Positions 18,530-27,920 of a stretch of DNA of 56,235 bases are shown one piece after another. The position numbers and the translations under genes are program-made. The first letter of the stretch is position 1; every line of letters starts with the position of its first letter. The notes beneath the pieces were generated by a model, which saw only the letters and a program-made list of their open reading frames with translations, was not told the DNA's origin and searched no databases. The DNA is from Robiginitomaculum sp. (GTDB lineage Bacteria; Pseudomonadota; Alphaproteobacteria; Caulobacterales; Maricaulaceae), in the NCBI GenBank assembly GCA_016763315.1, contig JAESTZ010000101.1, positions 1-56,235 on the forward strand, in the 5' to 3' direction.

Positions 18530-19579
18530 TTATCTGACCCGGCGCTCGCCCATATCTGCCTGAACCATTTCCTTGATCATACTATCAAGATTTATTTGTG
18601 GCTCCCAGCCCAATATTTTTTTGGCTTTACTGGCATCGCCGCGCAAATCATGAACCTCATTGGGTCGATAATATGTTGGATCAACACTGACCAAGATTTC
18701 ACCGGTTGCGGCATCACGTCCGATCTCATCAGTTCCGGTTCCTGAAAACTCTAACTTAACTCCAGCGTGATGAAAGGCGCGGCAGACAAAATCACGAACT
18801 GTTGTGGCGGTTCCGGTTGCCAATACAAAATCGTCAGGTTTTTCTTGTTGTAACATCAGCCACATGCCATGGACAAAATCTTTGGCGTGACCCCAATCGC
18901 GCTTGGCGTTCAAATTACCAAGGAACAATTGTTTTTGTCTGCCTTGCTTTATTGCGGCAACTGCCCGGGTGATTTTGCGGGTAACAAAAGTCTCGCCGCG
19001 CACCGGGCTTTCATGGTTGAACAAAATACCGTTCGAGGCGTGCATACCATAGGCTTCGCGGTAGTTGATCACTGACCAATAGGCATAAAGTTTGGCCGTT
19101 GCATAAGGAGAGCAGGGGCGAAACATGGTCTCTTCGTTTTGCGGCGCTGGTGACCGGCCAAATAATTCTGAAGTGCTAGCCTGATAAAACCTTGTCTTTT
19201 CCACCAGCCCTAATAACCGCACAGCTTCCAATAACCGCAAAGTTCCAAGACCGTCTGCATTGGCTGTATATTCCGGACTATCAAAACTGATATGCACATG
19301 GCTTTGTGCCGCCAAGTTATATAACTCGTCCGGTTCGGTTTCTTTGAGCAAGCGGATCAAATTGGTGGCGTCGGTCATATCGCCATAATGCAAGAATAGA
19401 TTTACGTTTTTCTCGTGCCGGTCGCGGTATAAATGTTCAATCCGGTCGGTATTGAATAACGAGGTGCGCCGTCGTAACCCGTGAACGATATAGTTCTTTT
19501 CCAATAAATATTCAGCCAAATAAGCTCCGTCTTGGCCGGTAATTCCGGTGATGAAGGCGGTTTTTTGTTTGCCTGACAT
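18530..19579 (-). CDS. gmd: GDP-mannose 4,6-dehydratase
   Basis: Converts GDP-D-mannose to GDP-4-keto-6-deoxymannose, precursor of GDP-fucose, GDP-rhamnose or GDP-perosamine; 349 residues. Motifs: [14 protein letters not shown] (NADP binding), [10 protein letters not shown], and the catalytic [10 protein letters not shown]. It is complete and normal in length. None of the usual finishing enzymes (fucose synthase, Rmd reductase, perosamine synthase) is in the window, so the end product is open. It follows an NAD-dependent epimerase on the same strand, 41 bases apart. Confidence 0.96.
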   Translation of the reverse strand: MSGKQKTAFITGITGQDGAYLAEYLLEKNYIVHGLRRRTSLFNTDRIEHLYRDRHEKNVNLFLHYGDMTDATNLIRLLKETEPDELYNLAAQSHVHISFDSPEYTANADGLGTLRLLEAVRLLGLVEKTRFYQASTSELFGRSPAPQNEETMFRPCSPYATAKLYAYWSVINYREAYGMHASNGILFNHESPVRGETFVTRKITRAVAAIKQGRQKQLFLGNLNAKRDWGHAKDFVHGMWLMLQQEKPDDFVLATGTATTVRDFVCRAFHHAGVKLEFSGTGTDEIGRDAATGEILVSVDPTYYRPNEVHDLRGDASKAKKILGWEPQINLDSMIKEMVQADMGERRVR

Positions 19580-19620
19580 TTGTTTATCTAGCTTTCTCGA
19601 ATCGTTGAATGGCCTATAGT

Positions 19621-20622
19621 CTAATACTTATAGAAGCTACGGTACCAGTTTACTAATTTGCCAACACCATCATTTATGCTGGTTGTCGGTTGGTAGCTGG
19701 TTAATTCTTGCAATAATCTAGTATCAGCACAGGTGTTTACCATATCTCCTGCTTGCATTTCTTGCATGTTGATCTGGAACTGTTTGCCGGTGGCTGTTTC
19801 GATGGCACGAATAAAGTCCATTAACTGAATTGGGTCTGCATTGCCAATATTGACCACTCGATGTGGTGCGACCGGGCTTAGAGAATCAAAATTTCCAACT
19901 GGCTTGTCTTTTATCGGTGGGGCTTGCATTAGTTTTTGTAAGCTAAGTGTAAGGTCATCAACAAAGGTAAAGTCTCTGGTCATTTTTCCATGGTTGAAAA
20001 CATCAATCGGTCGATCGTTAAATATTGCGTCCAAAAATAAAAAAGGTGCCATGTCTGGCCGACCCCAAGGGCCATAAACGGTGAAAAACCGCATCATTGT
20101 AATCGGTAGATTATACAGGCTAGCATAAGAATGAGCCATCAATTCGACAGCTCTTTTCGAGGCCGCATAAATCGTCAAGGGGTGATCGGCGCGATCGGTT
20201 TCTTGGGCAGGAAATTTGGTGTTAGCTCCATAAACCGAACTGGTAGAAGCAATCAAAAGGTGTTCGGTTTTGTAGCGTTTGGCGCACTCGATTACGTGAA
20301 ATGAACCGACAATGTTTGCAGATACATAATCTTGCGGGTGGGTGAGGCTATACCTAACCCCGACCTGCCCAGCCAAATGCACTACATGGGTGGGTTCATG
20401 TTTTGCAAACAAGTTATCTAATTGGGTTAAGTCTTCGATGTTCATTAAGTGAAACGAAAAATTTTCACAACTGGTCAAACGATCCAGCCGAGCCTGCTTT
20501 AAGGTTGGGTCGTAATAATCGCTCAAATTATCGAGGCCAATTACTGTCTCGCCGGCATCAAGCAAATGTTTGGCCAAAGAGCTACCAATAAAGCCGGCGA
20601 TTCCAGTGATAAGTGTGGTCAT
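19621..20622 (-). CDS. UDP-glucuronate 4-epimerase
   Basis: Extended short-chain dehydrogenase, 333 residues, interconverting UDP-glucuronate and UDP-galacturonate. Motifs: [34 protein letters not shown], catalytic YAASKRAVE, and [18 protein letters not shown], the last being the hallmark of the CapI/LspL/RkpK-associated epimerases. It is divergent from ugd, whose product would be its substrate, across 165 bases. gmd lies directly downstream. Confidence 0.9.
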   Translation of the reverse strand: MTTLITGIAGFIGSSLAKHLLDAGETVIGLDNLSDYYDPTLKQARLDRLTSCENFSFHLMNIEDLTQLDNLFAKHEPTHVVHLAGQVGVRYSLTHPQDYVSANIVGSFHVIECAKRYKTEHLLIASTSSVYGANTKFPAQETDRADHPLTIYAASKRAVELMAHSYASLYNLPITMMRFFTVYGPWGRPDMAPFLFLDAIFNDRPIDVFNHGKMTRDFTFVDDLTLSLQKLMQAPPIKDKPVGNFDSLSPVAPHRVVNIGNADPIQLMDFIRAIETATGKQFQINMQEMQAGDMVNTCADTRLLQELTSYQPTTSINDGVGKLVNWYRSFYKY

Positions 20623-20787
20623 GTATTAGCCTTTGTTTAATTTAGTACTTGGGTAATTATCCAAAATCTTTGTATGGATTACAGCAATTCGCAATTTATT
20701 GTGAACGATTTTTTGTAAATCGATGATGTTTTAGTTGTGATAGTGTTATATTGCAGTCTGAACCCTAGTTTGGGCAGGAGAAAATAA

Positions 20788-22092
20788 ATGCGGATCGCAA
20801 TGGTTGGAACTGGGTATGTTGGTCTGGTATCTGGCGCATGTTTTGCAGATTTTGGCCACCATGTAACTTGTATTGATCTTGATAGTGATAAAATTGCTGA
20901 TCTTAACAATGGTCAAATGCCTATCTTTGAACCAGGGCTAGAGCAATTAGTTAGCAGTAATGTCAAAGAAGGTCGGCTTGAGTTCACTACTGAGATGAGC
21001 GAAGTGGTGGCTTCTGCTGATGCCGTATTTATTGCTGTTGGAACCCCATCAAGGCGTGGTGACGGATTTGCTGATCTTAGTTTCGTTCGCCAAGCAGCAA
21101 CCGAAATTTCCAAGGCTGTGTCTGGTTTTACAGTGATTATTAACAAGTCAACTGTTCCGGTTGGTACCGGCGATGAGGTTGAAGAAATTATCCGGCGATG
21201 TAATCCTTCGGCGGATATAGAGGTGGTATCCAATCCGGAGTTTTTGCGTGAAGGTGCAGCTATTGGTGATTTTAAGCGCCCTGATCGGGTGGTTATTGGC
21301 ACTGAAGAGCCAAGAGCAATTGCCGTTATGAAGGAAATTTACCGCCCGTTATTTTTGAATGAAACGCCTATTATGTTCACTTCAAGAAGGTCTGCAGAAT
21401 TAATTAAATATGCAGCAAATGCATTCTTGGCCACCAAAATTACGTTTATTAACGAGATGGCAGATCTGTGTGAAAAAGTTGGTGCTGATGTGCAAGCTGT
21501 ATCGCGTGGTATTGGTCTTGATAAACGTATTGGTTCCAAATTCCTAAACGCGGGCCCCGGTTACGGCGGATCATGTTTTCCCAAAGATGCTTTGGCTTTG
21601 GTGCGTACAGCAAAAGAAGCTGGCTCGCCAGTGAGTATCATTGAGACTGTGGTCAATGCAAATCAGCAGCGTAAAGAGTCTATGGCGCAGCGGGTAATAA
21701 CTGCTTGTGATGGTGATGTCAGTGGTAAAGTAATCGCGGTTCTTGGTGTTTCGTTTAAACCTAATACCGATGACATGCGAGAAGCGCCATCATTGGATAT
21801 TATACGTACTCTTATTGAGCGCGATGCAAATATAAGAGTTTATGACCCTGAAGCCATGCAAGAGGCACAGCCTCTATTTCCTAAAGCTGAGTTCTGCGAA
21901 GATGCTTATGACTGCGCCAGAGGTGTTGACGTATTAGTTATTATTACCGAGTGGGATCAGTTCAGAGCTTTACAGTGGAACAAGATAGGTGATGTTATGG
22001 CTGGTAGAGTTGTTGTTGATTTGCGTAATATTTATAACCCCAAAGTCATGAAAAGCCGCGGTTTCGAATACTTCAGTATTGGCAGGGGCTAG
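20788..22092 (+). CDS. ugd: UDP-glucose 6-dehydrogenase
   Basis: Two-step NAD-dependent oxidation of UDP-glucose to UDP-glucuronate; 434 residues. The N-terminal Rossmann motif GTGYVGLVSGACFADFG, NKSTVPVGTG, NPEFLREGAAI and the catalytic Cys in GPGYGGSCFPKDA are intact, as is the C-terminal FKPNTDDMREAPS. A GGGCAGGAG ribosome site precedes the ATG. It is divergent from the 4-epimerase and convergent with the glycosyltransferase at 22127. Confidence 0.96.
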   Translation: MRIAMVGTGYVGLVSGACFADFGHHVTCIDLDSDKIADLNNGQMPIFEPGLEQLVSSNVKEGRLEFTTEMSEVVASADAVFIAVGTPSRRGDGFADLSFVRQAATEISKAVSGFTVIINKSTVPVGTGDEVEEIIRRCNPSADIEVVSNPEFLREGAAIGDFKRPDRVVIGTEEPRAIAVMKEIYRPLFLNETPIMFTSRRSAELIKYAANAFLATKITFINEMADLCEKVGADVQAVSRGIGLDKRIGSKFLNAGPGYGGSCFPKDALALVRTAKEAGSPVSIIETVVNANQQRKESMAQRVITACDGDVSGKVIAVLGVSFKPNTDDMREAPSLDIIRTLIERDANIRVYDPEAMQEAQPLFPKAEFCEDAYDCARGVDVLVIITEWDQFRALQWNKIGDVMAGRVVVDLRNIYNPKVMKSRGFEYFSIGRG

Positions 22093-22126
22093 AGATTTTC
22101 CGATATGAAATGCGACAAAACTTATT

Positions 22127-23500
22127 CTAGTCTCTAGTTCTATGCGACTTTCCTTGTAGTTTTTGGTAGGCATCAAGTAATATTTTTTCTTCTTGCGACC
22201 AATTTTCTCGTTTGGAAAACTTGTCACAAGCAATAATTTTCTGTTTCTGCACAATTAAGTCAAAGTTACTCAAAGCTTCAAATATTGGTTTACAATAGCG
22301 ATGATCTTCAACCACCAAGCCAATATCGTTTTCTTCGACAATTTTCTTCATCAGTTTTCGAGGTGAAACCAGAACAGGAACCCCGGCCATCGGGTATTCC
22401 CATAATTTGTTCGGTGAGCAGGTATCCTGATTTTCGACTCCGCCTTGATATGGGATCAGACCATAAGATGCATCTGTAATATATGAAAAAAGCTCTGAAA
22501 AGTGAACTGGTGGGATTATTACAACCGGAGCAATTTTGCGATTGCATTTTTTTGTAAGCCGCGATTGTAATTGTTGTAGCTCCTGTTTTAAGGCACCGTC
22601 ACCCATCAACACTACAGTCCAGTCATCAGGTGCATAACGGTAAGCGCCCTGAAGTAATTCCGGCAAACCTCTTTGTCGGGAAAAGCCACCATGAAAAAGA
22701 GCTATTTTTTGCTGACGGGGTAAATTACAGGCTTTGTGTAATTTACCACTCTTGGATAACATTTCTATTTGCGGGGCAGAATTACGTATTACTATTGGTT
22801 GGGCTGTTTCTGGATACTCTTTTGCGTAGAATTCCAGATGGATTTGGTTGACGACAAATATCATATCAATGAATTTGCCAGCCTTTATATTTAGCTTATT
22901 AATGTATCTGGTCGTTGCATCTGAGACACTGGGCATTCCTTGGTAAATTTCTGCGGCATCATAAACTAATGCACAATTAGTTGCTGTTTTTGCGGCAATA
23001 CCTGCTTGTAGCACCTGATAATCACAAACTTCGATAATTGAGAAATTTAGGTTTCGTAAAGCCCACTTAATATTCCATAAAAGTTTCTGGTGCGACAGCC
23101 AATTCACAAGTGTAGGCAATAACTGTTGTTCGCCTGTGAATATAGAGGAGAGCAAATTGTTTATTTTGTGTCGGAATGTCAGAAACACCAAGAATAACAC
23201 GGCAATCCCCGAAATAGCCGTCACAAACAAAACCGACACAGATAAAATCCAGGAAATAAATGCGATAAAAAGACTTGATGTTATTATTAGCAAGCTGATT
23301 GTGAGGATCAGCATTTTCACCCACTTATTGTCTTTATCAAGTGCAATAAAAGAAAAGTGCGCAGGTTGGTTATCTTCCCAATGGCACTCTGGCCCGACAA
23401 CCGTAACCTTATAGCCATTTTGTGCCAAACTATCCGCCTGTTTACGGATCCGTCCATTGGCTGCTACGTCCATGGAGGTGATGAAAATAACTCTAGTCAA
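22127..23500 (-). CDS. Glycosyltransferase family 4-like, with a two-helix membrane insert
   Basis: 457 residues from the TTG at 23500, chosen because the homologous N-terminus of the gene at 33481 starts at the same place (RVIFITS versus MRIVMIT). The C-terminal GT-B half is typical: LFHGGFSRQRGLPELLQG, VVLMGDGALK, and SPNKLWEYPMAGVPVL with the donor-binding acidic residues. Unusually, the N-terminal domain is interrupted by about 50 hydrophobic residues (MLILTISLLIITSSLFIAFI and a second span), predicting two membrane helices close to the acceptor side. An additional 24 residues upstream are open but contain no family sequence. Acceptor and donor unknown. Confidence 0.8.
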   Translation of the reverse strand: MTRVIFITSMDVAANGRIRKQADSLAQNGYKVTVVGPECHWEDNQPAHFSFIALDKDNKWVKMLILTISLLIITSSLFIAFISWILSVSVLFVTAISGIAVLFLVFLTFRHKINNLLSSIFTGEQQLLPTLVNWLSHQKLLWNIKWALRNLNFSIIEVCDYQVLQAGIAAKTATNCALVYDAAEIYQGMPSVSDATTRYINKLNIKAGKFIDMIFVVNQIHLEFYAKEYPETAQPIVIRNSAPQIEMLSKSGKLHKACNLPRQQKIALFHGGFSRQRGLPELLQGAYRYAPDDWTVVLMGDGALKQELQQLQSRLTKKCNRKIAPVVIIPPVHFSELFSYITDASYGLIPYQGGVENQDTCSPNKLWEYPMAGVPVLVSPRKLMKKIVEENDIGLVVEDHRYCKPIFEALSNFDLIVQKQKIIACDKFSKRENWSQEEKILLDAYQKLQGKSHRTRD

Positions 23501-23644
23501 AGAACACCAGATACATAAATAAGACCCCGCACAATCAATCCCGCAAGTTTCTAAGGTTAGTGATAACCGCAAGAGATACCTTATATGTTATCCGACAGTG
23601 AGCTGGCAACACTATTATATGGCCTCAAGAGATGTGGAGTTTAT

Positions 23645-25146
23645 ATGTCAGAAAATACAAAAAATATTTCTTTTCCTTATCTGGTAGCAGATCAGGCGCA
23701 GAAGCACGTTACGGTCAATCAAAGTCTTGGGATTATAGACGATTTGTTACACCTGAGCGTTGAATCTCAATCGCTTAACGCCCCGCCATTAAATCCCGTT
23801 GAAGGCCAGCGTTATATTCCAGCGGCGAATTCTCAAAATGAATGGGCTGGAAAAGAACAACAAATTGCAGCTTACAGAGATGGTGCCTGGTTTTTCATAC
23901 ACCGCTAAATGGTTGGCTTGCCTGGTGTAAAGATACTGCGGAGTTATTGCAATTTGATGGCTTTGTTTGGCAATCATTTACAACAAGCATTGATGGTTTG
24001 AACCAATTACAGGGTTTGGGTGTTGGTACTGATTACAGTGTTGGTAATCCGGTTTCTATGGTTATTAATAATGCCTTGTTTGCTGCAAAAAACACGCCAG
24101 AAGGTGGAACTGGTGATTTGCGATTAACACTGAACAAGCAAACGCAAGCGAACACTCTTTCTTTGTTGTATCAGTCTAACTGGGTCGGAAAGGCTGAAAT
24201 TGGTCTGGTTGGCAATGATGACTTTGCATTTCGAGTTAGCGCAGACGGTAGTCAATTCAAAACCGCATTGTTACTTGAGCAGTCCAGCGCCAAAGCAATT
24301 TTCCCCAATGGAATTGAGGCAGCTTCTATCAATGATGGGCCACTAAACGGCTTTCGCAATGTTATCATTAACGGTAATTTCTCGATAGCGCAAAGAGCAA
24401 ATAATAGCAGCGCCTCCAATACCCCGTCAGCAATAGACAGGTGGTATTATTTTGGTGGGCAAGCAGATGTATCGAGACAAAATATGCCAACAGGCGAGCT
24501 TGGTAACTTTCCGGTAGTACGCCATTTCGCTAGGTTTGACGTGCAAACCAAGACTACATGGCAGGCATTTTGCCAACGTATAGAAAATGTACGGGTGTTT
24601 AGCAATATGGCGGCAACTATATCCTTTTTCGTTAGAGCCGCCACAGCAACCAATTTGCATATATACTGTTTTCAGAATTTTGGCATTGGTGGAGACGCTC
24701 AAATTACACTACAGCCTTTGTTGAATTACCCGATTTCAACCAGTTGGCAGAAACTTAGCCACACATTTCAAATTCCCGATATAAGCGGCAAAACCATTGG
24801 GCAAAACTCATACCTATTACTGGCGTTGTATGCAAACACCTCTACCGCTGTTCAAGATGGTAATATTGATTTTGCAAATGTACAATTTGAACCAGGGCCA
24901 ATAAGTTCGGAATTTGAAGTGCGCCCAACGGCAATAGAACAACAATTATGTTATAGGTATTATCGCAAAATGGACATTCATGTATCAGCCAATACCTCGC
25001 AACTGGCCACAATGAATATGCGCTCTACACCGTCTATTGCTGGTGGTGGTACCGGCTTTTCGCCAATTGGTACGAATGCACAATCACTGATCGCCGCGCA
25101 AACTACGGCTGGTGTTCAGAGCCTTGAACTAAACGCGGAGATATAA
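23645..25146 (+). pseudogene. DUF2793 / tail-fibre-like carbohydrate-binding protein, frameshifted
   Basis: A gene of about 500 codons split by one base. The first part (23645-23908) encodes a DUF2793 start (FPYLVADQAQKHVTVNQSLG) ending in GAWFFIHR and stop. The homology continues in the next frame as HTPLNGWLAWCKDTAELLQF, so one T is missing from the T5 run at 23891-23895 relative to an intact gene. The second part (to 25146) has a central beta-rich region and, from about 24345, a module starting NVIINGNFSIAQRANN and AIDRWYYF, typical of receptor-binding ends of phage tail fibres. DUF2793 proteins occur with phage and gene-transfer-agent loci in Alphaproteobacteria. A TGGAG ribosome site precedes the ATG. 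Sequencing error, decay or slippage are all possible. Confidence 0.75.
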
Positions 25147-25150
25147 GGAT

Positions 25151-25342
25151 ATGTCGAAACAGCAATTTGTAAAACTGACTGAGTTTCAAAAAGTAACTGA
25201 TACTAATGGTATCGTGTCGTATATTCCGTCTGATCAGAGAAATCAGGATTACTCACGGTTAACCCAGAACAATTCTTTTGGTATCAGTGGCAAACAAAAA
25301 GCATCAATAGATGTACTTGTTCCATATAGCGGGCCACAATAG
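25151..25342 (+). CDS. Small hypothetical protein downstream of the DUF2793 gene
   Basis: 63 residues, beginning four bases after the stop of the DUF2793/tail-fibre-like gene, with AAGGA just before the ATG; clearly the same transcript. No signal peptide, membrane helix or known motif (MSKQQFVKLTEFQKVTDTNG start). It may be a trimerisation, assembly or attachment partner of the upstream protein, but nothing in the sequence proves this. Its stop is immediately adjacent to the stop of the convergent glycosyltransferase. Confidence 0.55.
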   Translation: MSKQQFVKLTEFQKVTDTNGIVSYIPSDQRNQDYSRLTQNNSFGISGKQKASIDVLVPYSGPQ

Positions 25343-26473
25343 TTATTGTGATTGGATTTTTTCGAAATACCCAAGTAGCTGTTTGGCCACGGCTTGTGGT
25401 GTCGGTGTCGGCGCGACTGGTTTGCCCGTTGAACCTTTTTTAAGGTCAATAAGCAATTCGAGCGCGTTTTGAGTACCATTTACATCAGCTATCCAGCGGG
25501 CTTTTCCTACAGTAATTATTGGTTTGGAAAATTGCCGGTATTCCGCATACTTTCCCGGAGGCACATCTGAATAAGGCGAGCCAACTAATAGCAGTCCATC
25601 AGCAGCTCTTTGCAAGGCTAGTGCTTCTTCAATTGGGAGTATACCAAGAACTTTCACATTATCCTTTGGCAGCTCCTGGTCAATGAAAGCCAACTCTTGT
25701 TCGGTTAATCGTCCGGCGAGATGTAATAATAAACTTGGGTTTTTCTTGCAGGCTTGAACAAAGTCTTCTTTTAGTTGTTCGATTTTTCGATCAAGATCAG
25801 ATAAGGAGAAAGAGCCTGTATGTACCAGATTTATTCGGTTTTCTGGTAAGTCAATGGTTTGGTCGGGTGGTGATAATGAACAATGAGGAAGCACAAATGC
25901 CGGAACTTTTGGAGCAAATAATTTTGTTTCCTCACAAATGTATTTATCTACGGCAACCATAAGGTCTGCGCTTTGGCAGTATTTCTGGGCTATTTGTCGT
26001 TCTATCAATCGGCGAATTGGTGATTGCAAAGCTGGTCGAAGCGGGCGTTGTAGCCAAAAATCCCTAAAATCAATCAACCATTTACAATTATAGTGTTCTT
26101 TTAATATTCGTCCTGCATGATGAATAGATTCCGGAGGAGAAGTGGTTATGATCCAGTCCGGTTGGAAGGGCAAATTTTCCTTTACCGCGCGAACGACTAT
26201 TTTGCTCCAACGAATATCTGCATCTGGCCAAAGCAACACTGTTCTGGCAAAGTCACGTAAACTGGGTTTTTGGGCCGGCTGATTGTTTGGAACCGGCATT
26301 GGGTGTGGAACAACAAAGCCCTCTATGTCGTCAGGAATACCAGGGGCGAAAACATTTACCGTACAGCCCAAATTCATCAGCTCTTTTGCCAATAGATACG
26401 GTCTGCGTGCTCCGCCAGATATGTGTGGAGGAAAATGTCTTGCAATTAACAGGACTTTGAGTTTTTGCTTCAT
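25343..26473 (-). CDS. Glycosyltransferase family 4-like
   Basis: 376 residues from the ATG at 26473. The N-terminus LLIARHFPPHISGGARRPYL is the GT4-like Rossmann start with the glycine loop; WLIDFRDFW and the C-terminal GLLLVGSPYSDVPPGKYAEY fit the WecA/PelF-like GT-B donor site, where the final E-x-x-x-x-x-x-P-I is present (EYRQFSKPIITVG). It transfers a sugar from a nucleotide donor in the cytosol during repeat-unit assembly; specificity unknown. A GTG 15 bases upstream is a possible alternative start. Convergent with the DUF2793 operon without any gap. Confidence 0.82.
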   Translation of the reverse strand: MKQKLKVLLIARHFPPHISGGARRPYLLAKELMNLGCTVNVFAPGIPDDIEGFVVPHPMPVPNNQPAQKPSLRDFARTVLLWPDADIRWSKIVVRAVKENLPFQPDWIITTSPPESIHHAGRILKEHYNCKWLIDFRDFWLQRPLRPALQSPIRRLIERQIAQKYCQSADLMVAVDKYICEETKLFAPKVPAFVLPHCSLSPPDQTIDLPENRINLVHTGSFSLSDLDRKIEQLKEDFVQACKKNPSLLLHLAGRLTEQELAFIDQELPKDNVKVLGILPIEEALALQRAADGLLLVGSPYSDVPPGKYAEYRQFSKPIITVGKARWIADVNGTQNALELLIDLKKGSTGKPVAPTPTPQAVAKQLLGYFEKIQSQ

Positions 26474-26555
26474 TGCTCTTGGATACACTTTATGTTTTTG
26501 TCAAAACTGATCAATATCCGATTTTGTTAAGGCGGTAAATTCTGCAATAGCGAAT

Positions 26556-26622
26556 TTAAGCCTTAACGATGTTATCAGATTGAAACTCAACTAAAGCATT
26601 TCTGGTGTCAATTATCAGCGGC
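26556..26622 (-). pseudogene. Displaced C-terminal codons of wbpA
   Basis: In the frame shifted by one base from wbpA this stretch reads MPLIIDTRNALVEFQSDN then IVKA and stop. The D-T-R-N motif is the conserved end of the UDP-glucose/GDP-mannose dehydrogenase C-terminal domain, so it belongs to wbpA and marks a single-base deletion. Confidence 0.75.
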
Positions 26623-27904
26623 ATATTCTTGACAGTAATTCATAGTCTACTTGACAATGGTCTGTTGCAATAAGCGCAACATCGAATTTTTTCAAAGCCT
26701 CGGCCGTCCAGTCAATAGAACGCATGCCTGCCAATGTAGGATATTCTCGTATCAATGGTGTTACCGGAATAAATGGATCATAATATGATACTTCGGCTCC
26801 GCGTTTTTTAAGTATTTCTACGAGCTCTAATGACGGGCTTTCACGCATGTCATCGACATTCTTTTTATATGCCATGCCAATAACCAGAACTTTGGTGTTT
26901 TTCATGGCCAAGCCAAGTTTATCATTCATAGCCATTAACATTTGCATGATAACGTGTTCCGGCATTTTTGAATTGATCTCGCCAGCTAGTTCAATAAACC
27001 GTGTATTTAGTCCGAATTCCTTGGCCTTCCAAGTTAGATAAAATGGGTCAATCGGGATACAATGTCCGCCAAGTCCCGGACCAGGATAAAACGCCATAAA
27101 CCCGAATGGTTTAGTGTCAGCTGCTTTTATTACCTCCCAAACGTCAATACCCATTTCCGAATAAACAATTTTCAATTCATTGACTAAAGCAATATTGACG
27201 GCGCGAAAAATATTTTCAGTTAATTTTACGGCTTCTGCAGTTTTCAGGTCGCTAACTTCAACTACATCGGAAACTATCGCGCGGTACATAGCACAAGCCA
27301 TGGCCGATTCAGCTTTGGTGTTGGCGCCAACAATTTTAGGAATCGTAGCTGTTCCAAAATCAGGATTGCCTGGATCTTCACGTTCCGGTGAATAGGCAAT
27401 TGCAAAATCTCGCCCGGCAGATAACCCTGATGATTCAAGCACCGGCAACATTATTTCTTCTGATGTTCCTGGGTAAGTAGTTGATTCCAATGCGATTAAC
27501 TGACCCACTTGTAAATGCTTGACTATTACCTTTGTAGTGGCCTCAACGTATGATAAATCAGGATCACGATGTTCATTCAAAGGGGTGGGTACACAAATCA
27601 AGATAGCATCAACCACCTCTAGGCCACTAAAATTAGTGGTGGCGGAAAATAGACCTGTAGCATTCATTTCCTGTATTTGTTCAGAGGGAATATGTTTGAT
27701 ATAAGTCTGACCCGCTTGTAATTGGGAAACCTTGCTAGCATCAATATCAAAGCCAACGACGCGAAATCCTGCAGTGATAAATGCTTTTGCTAGCGGTAAT
27801 CCCACATAGCCCATACCAACAATACCAATTCGCAATTTGCGCTCTTCGGTACGGCGAATAAATGAAAGGCTAATTTCGTCTAGATTCTTGTTTTTTGTAC
27901 TCAC
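26615..27904 (-). CDS. wbpA: UDP-N-acetylglucosamine 6-dehydrogenase, C-terminus frameshifted
   Basis: Oxidises UDP-GlcNAc to UDP-GlcNAcA, first step to UDP-ManNAc3NAcA. 429 residues as it stands, from a GTG. GMGYVGLPLAKAF, the ESTTYPGTSEE block and the catalytic Cys in GPGLGGHCIPIDPFYL place it with WbpA rather than Ugd. The frame stops at DYELLSRICR, yet the next frame continues with MPLIIDTRNALVEF...NIVKA and stops at 26556, which is the normal family ending. One base is therefore missing near 26617-26623 and about 20 residues are lost or replaced. The core active site is untouched, so activity is possible. It starts the order wbpB-wbpE-wbpA (minus strand, wbpA last). Confidence 0.88.
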   Translation of the reverse strand: MSTKNKNLDEISLSFIRRTEERKLRIGIVGMGYVGLPLAKAFITAGFRVVGFDIDASKVSQLQAGQTYIKHIPSEQIQEMNATGLFSATTNFSGLEVVDAILICVPTPLNEHRDPDLSYVEATTKVIVKHLQVGQLIALESTTYPGTSEEIMLPVLESSGLSAGRDFAIAYSPEREDPGNPDFGTATIPKIVGANTKAESAMACAMYRAIVSDVVEVSDLKTAEAVKLTENIFRAVNIALVNELKIVYSEMGIDVWEVIKAADTKPFGFMAFYPGPGLGGHCIPIDPFYLTWKAKEFGLNTRFIELAGEINSKMPEHVIMQMLMAMNDKLGLAMKNTKVLVIGMAYKKNVDDMRESPSLELVEILKKRGAEVSYYDPFIPVTPLIREYPTLAGMRSIDWTAEALKKFDVALIATDHCQVDYELLSRICR

Positions 27905-27920
27905 AATTAATTACCCTCAA

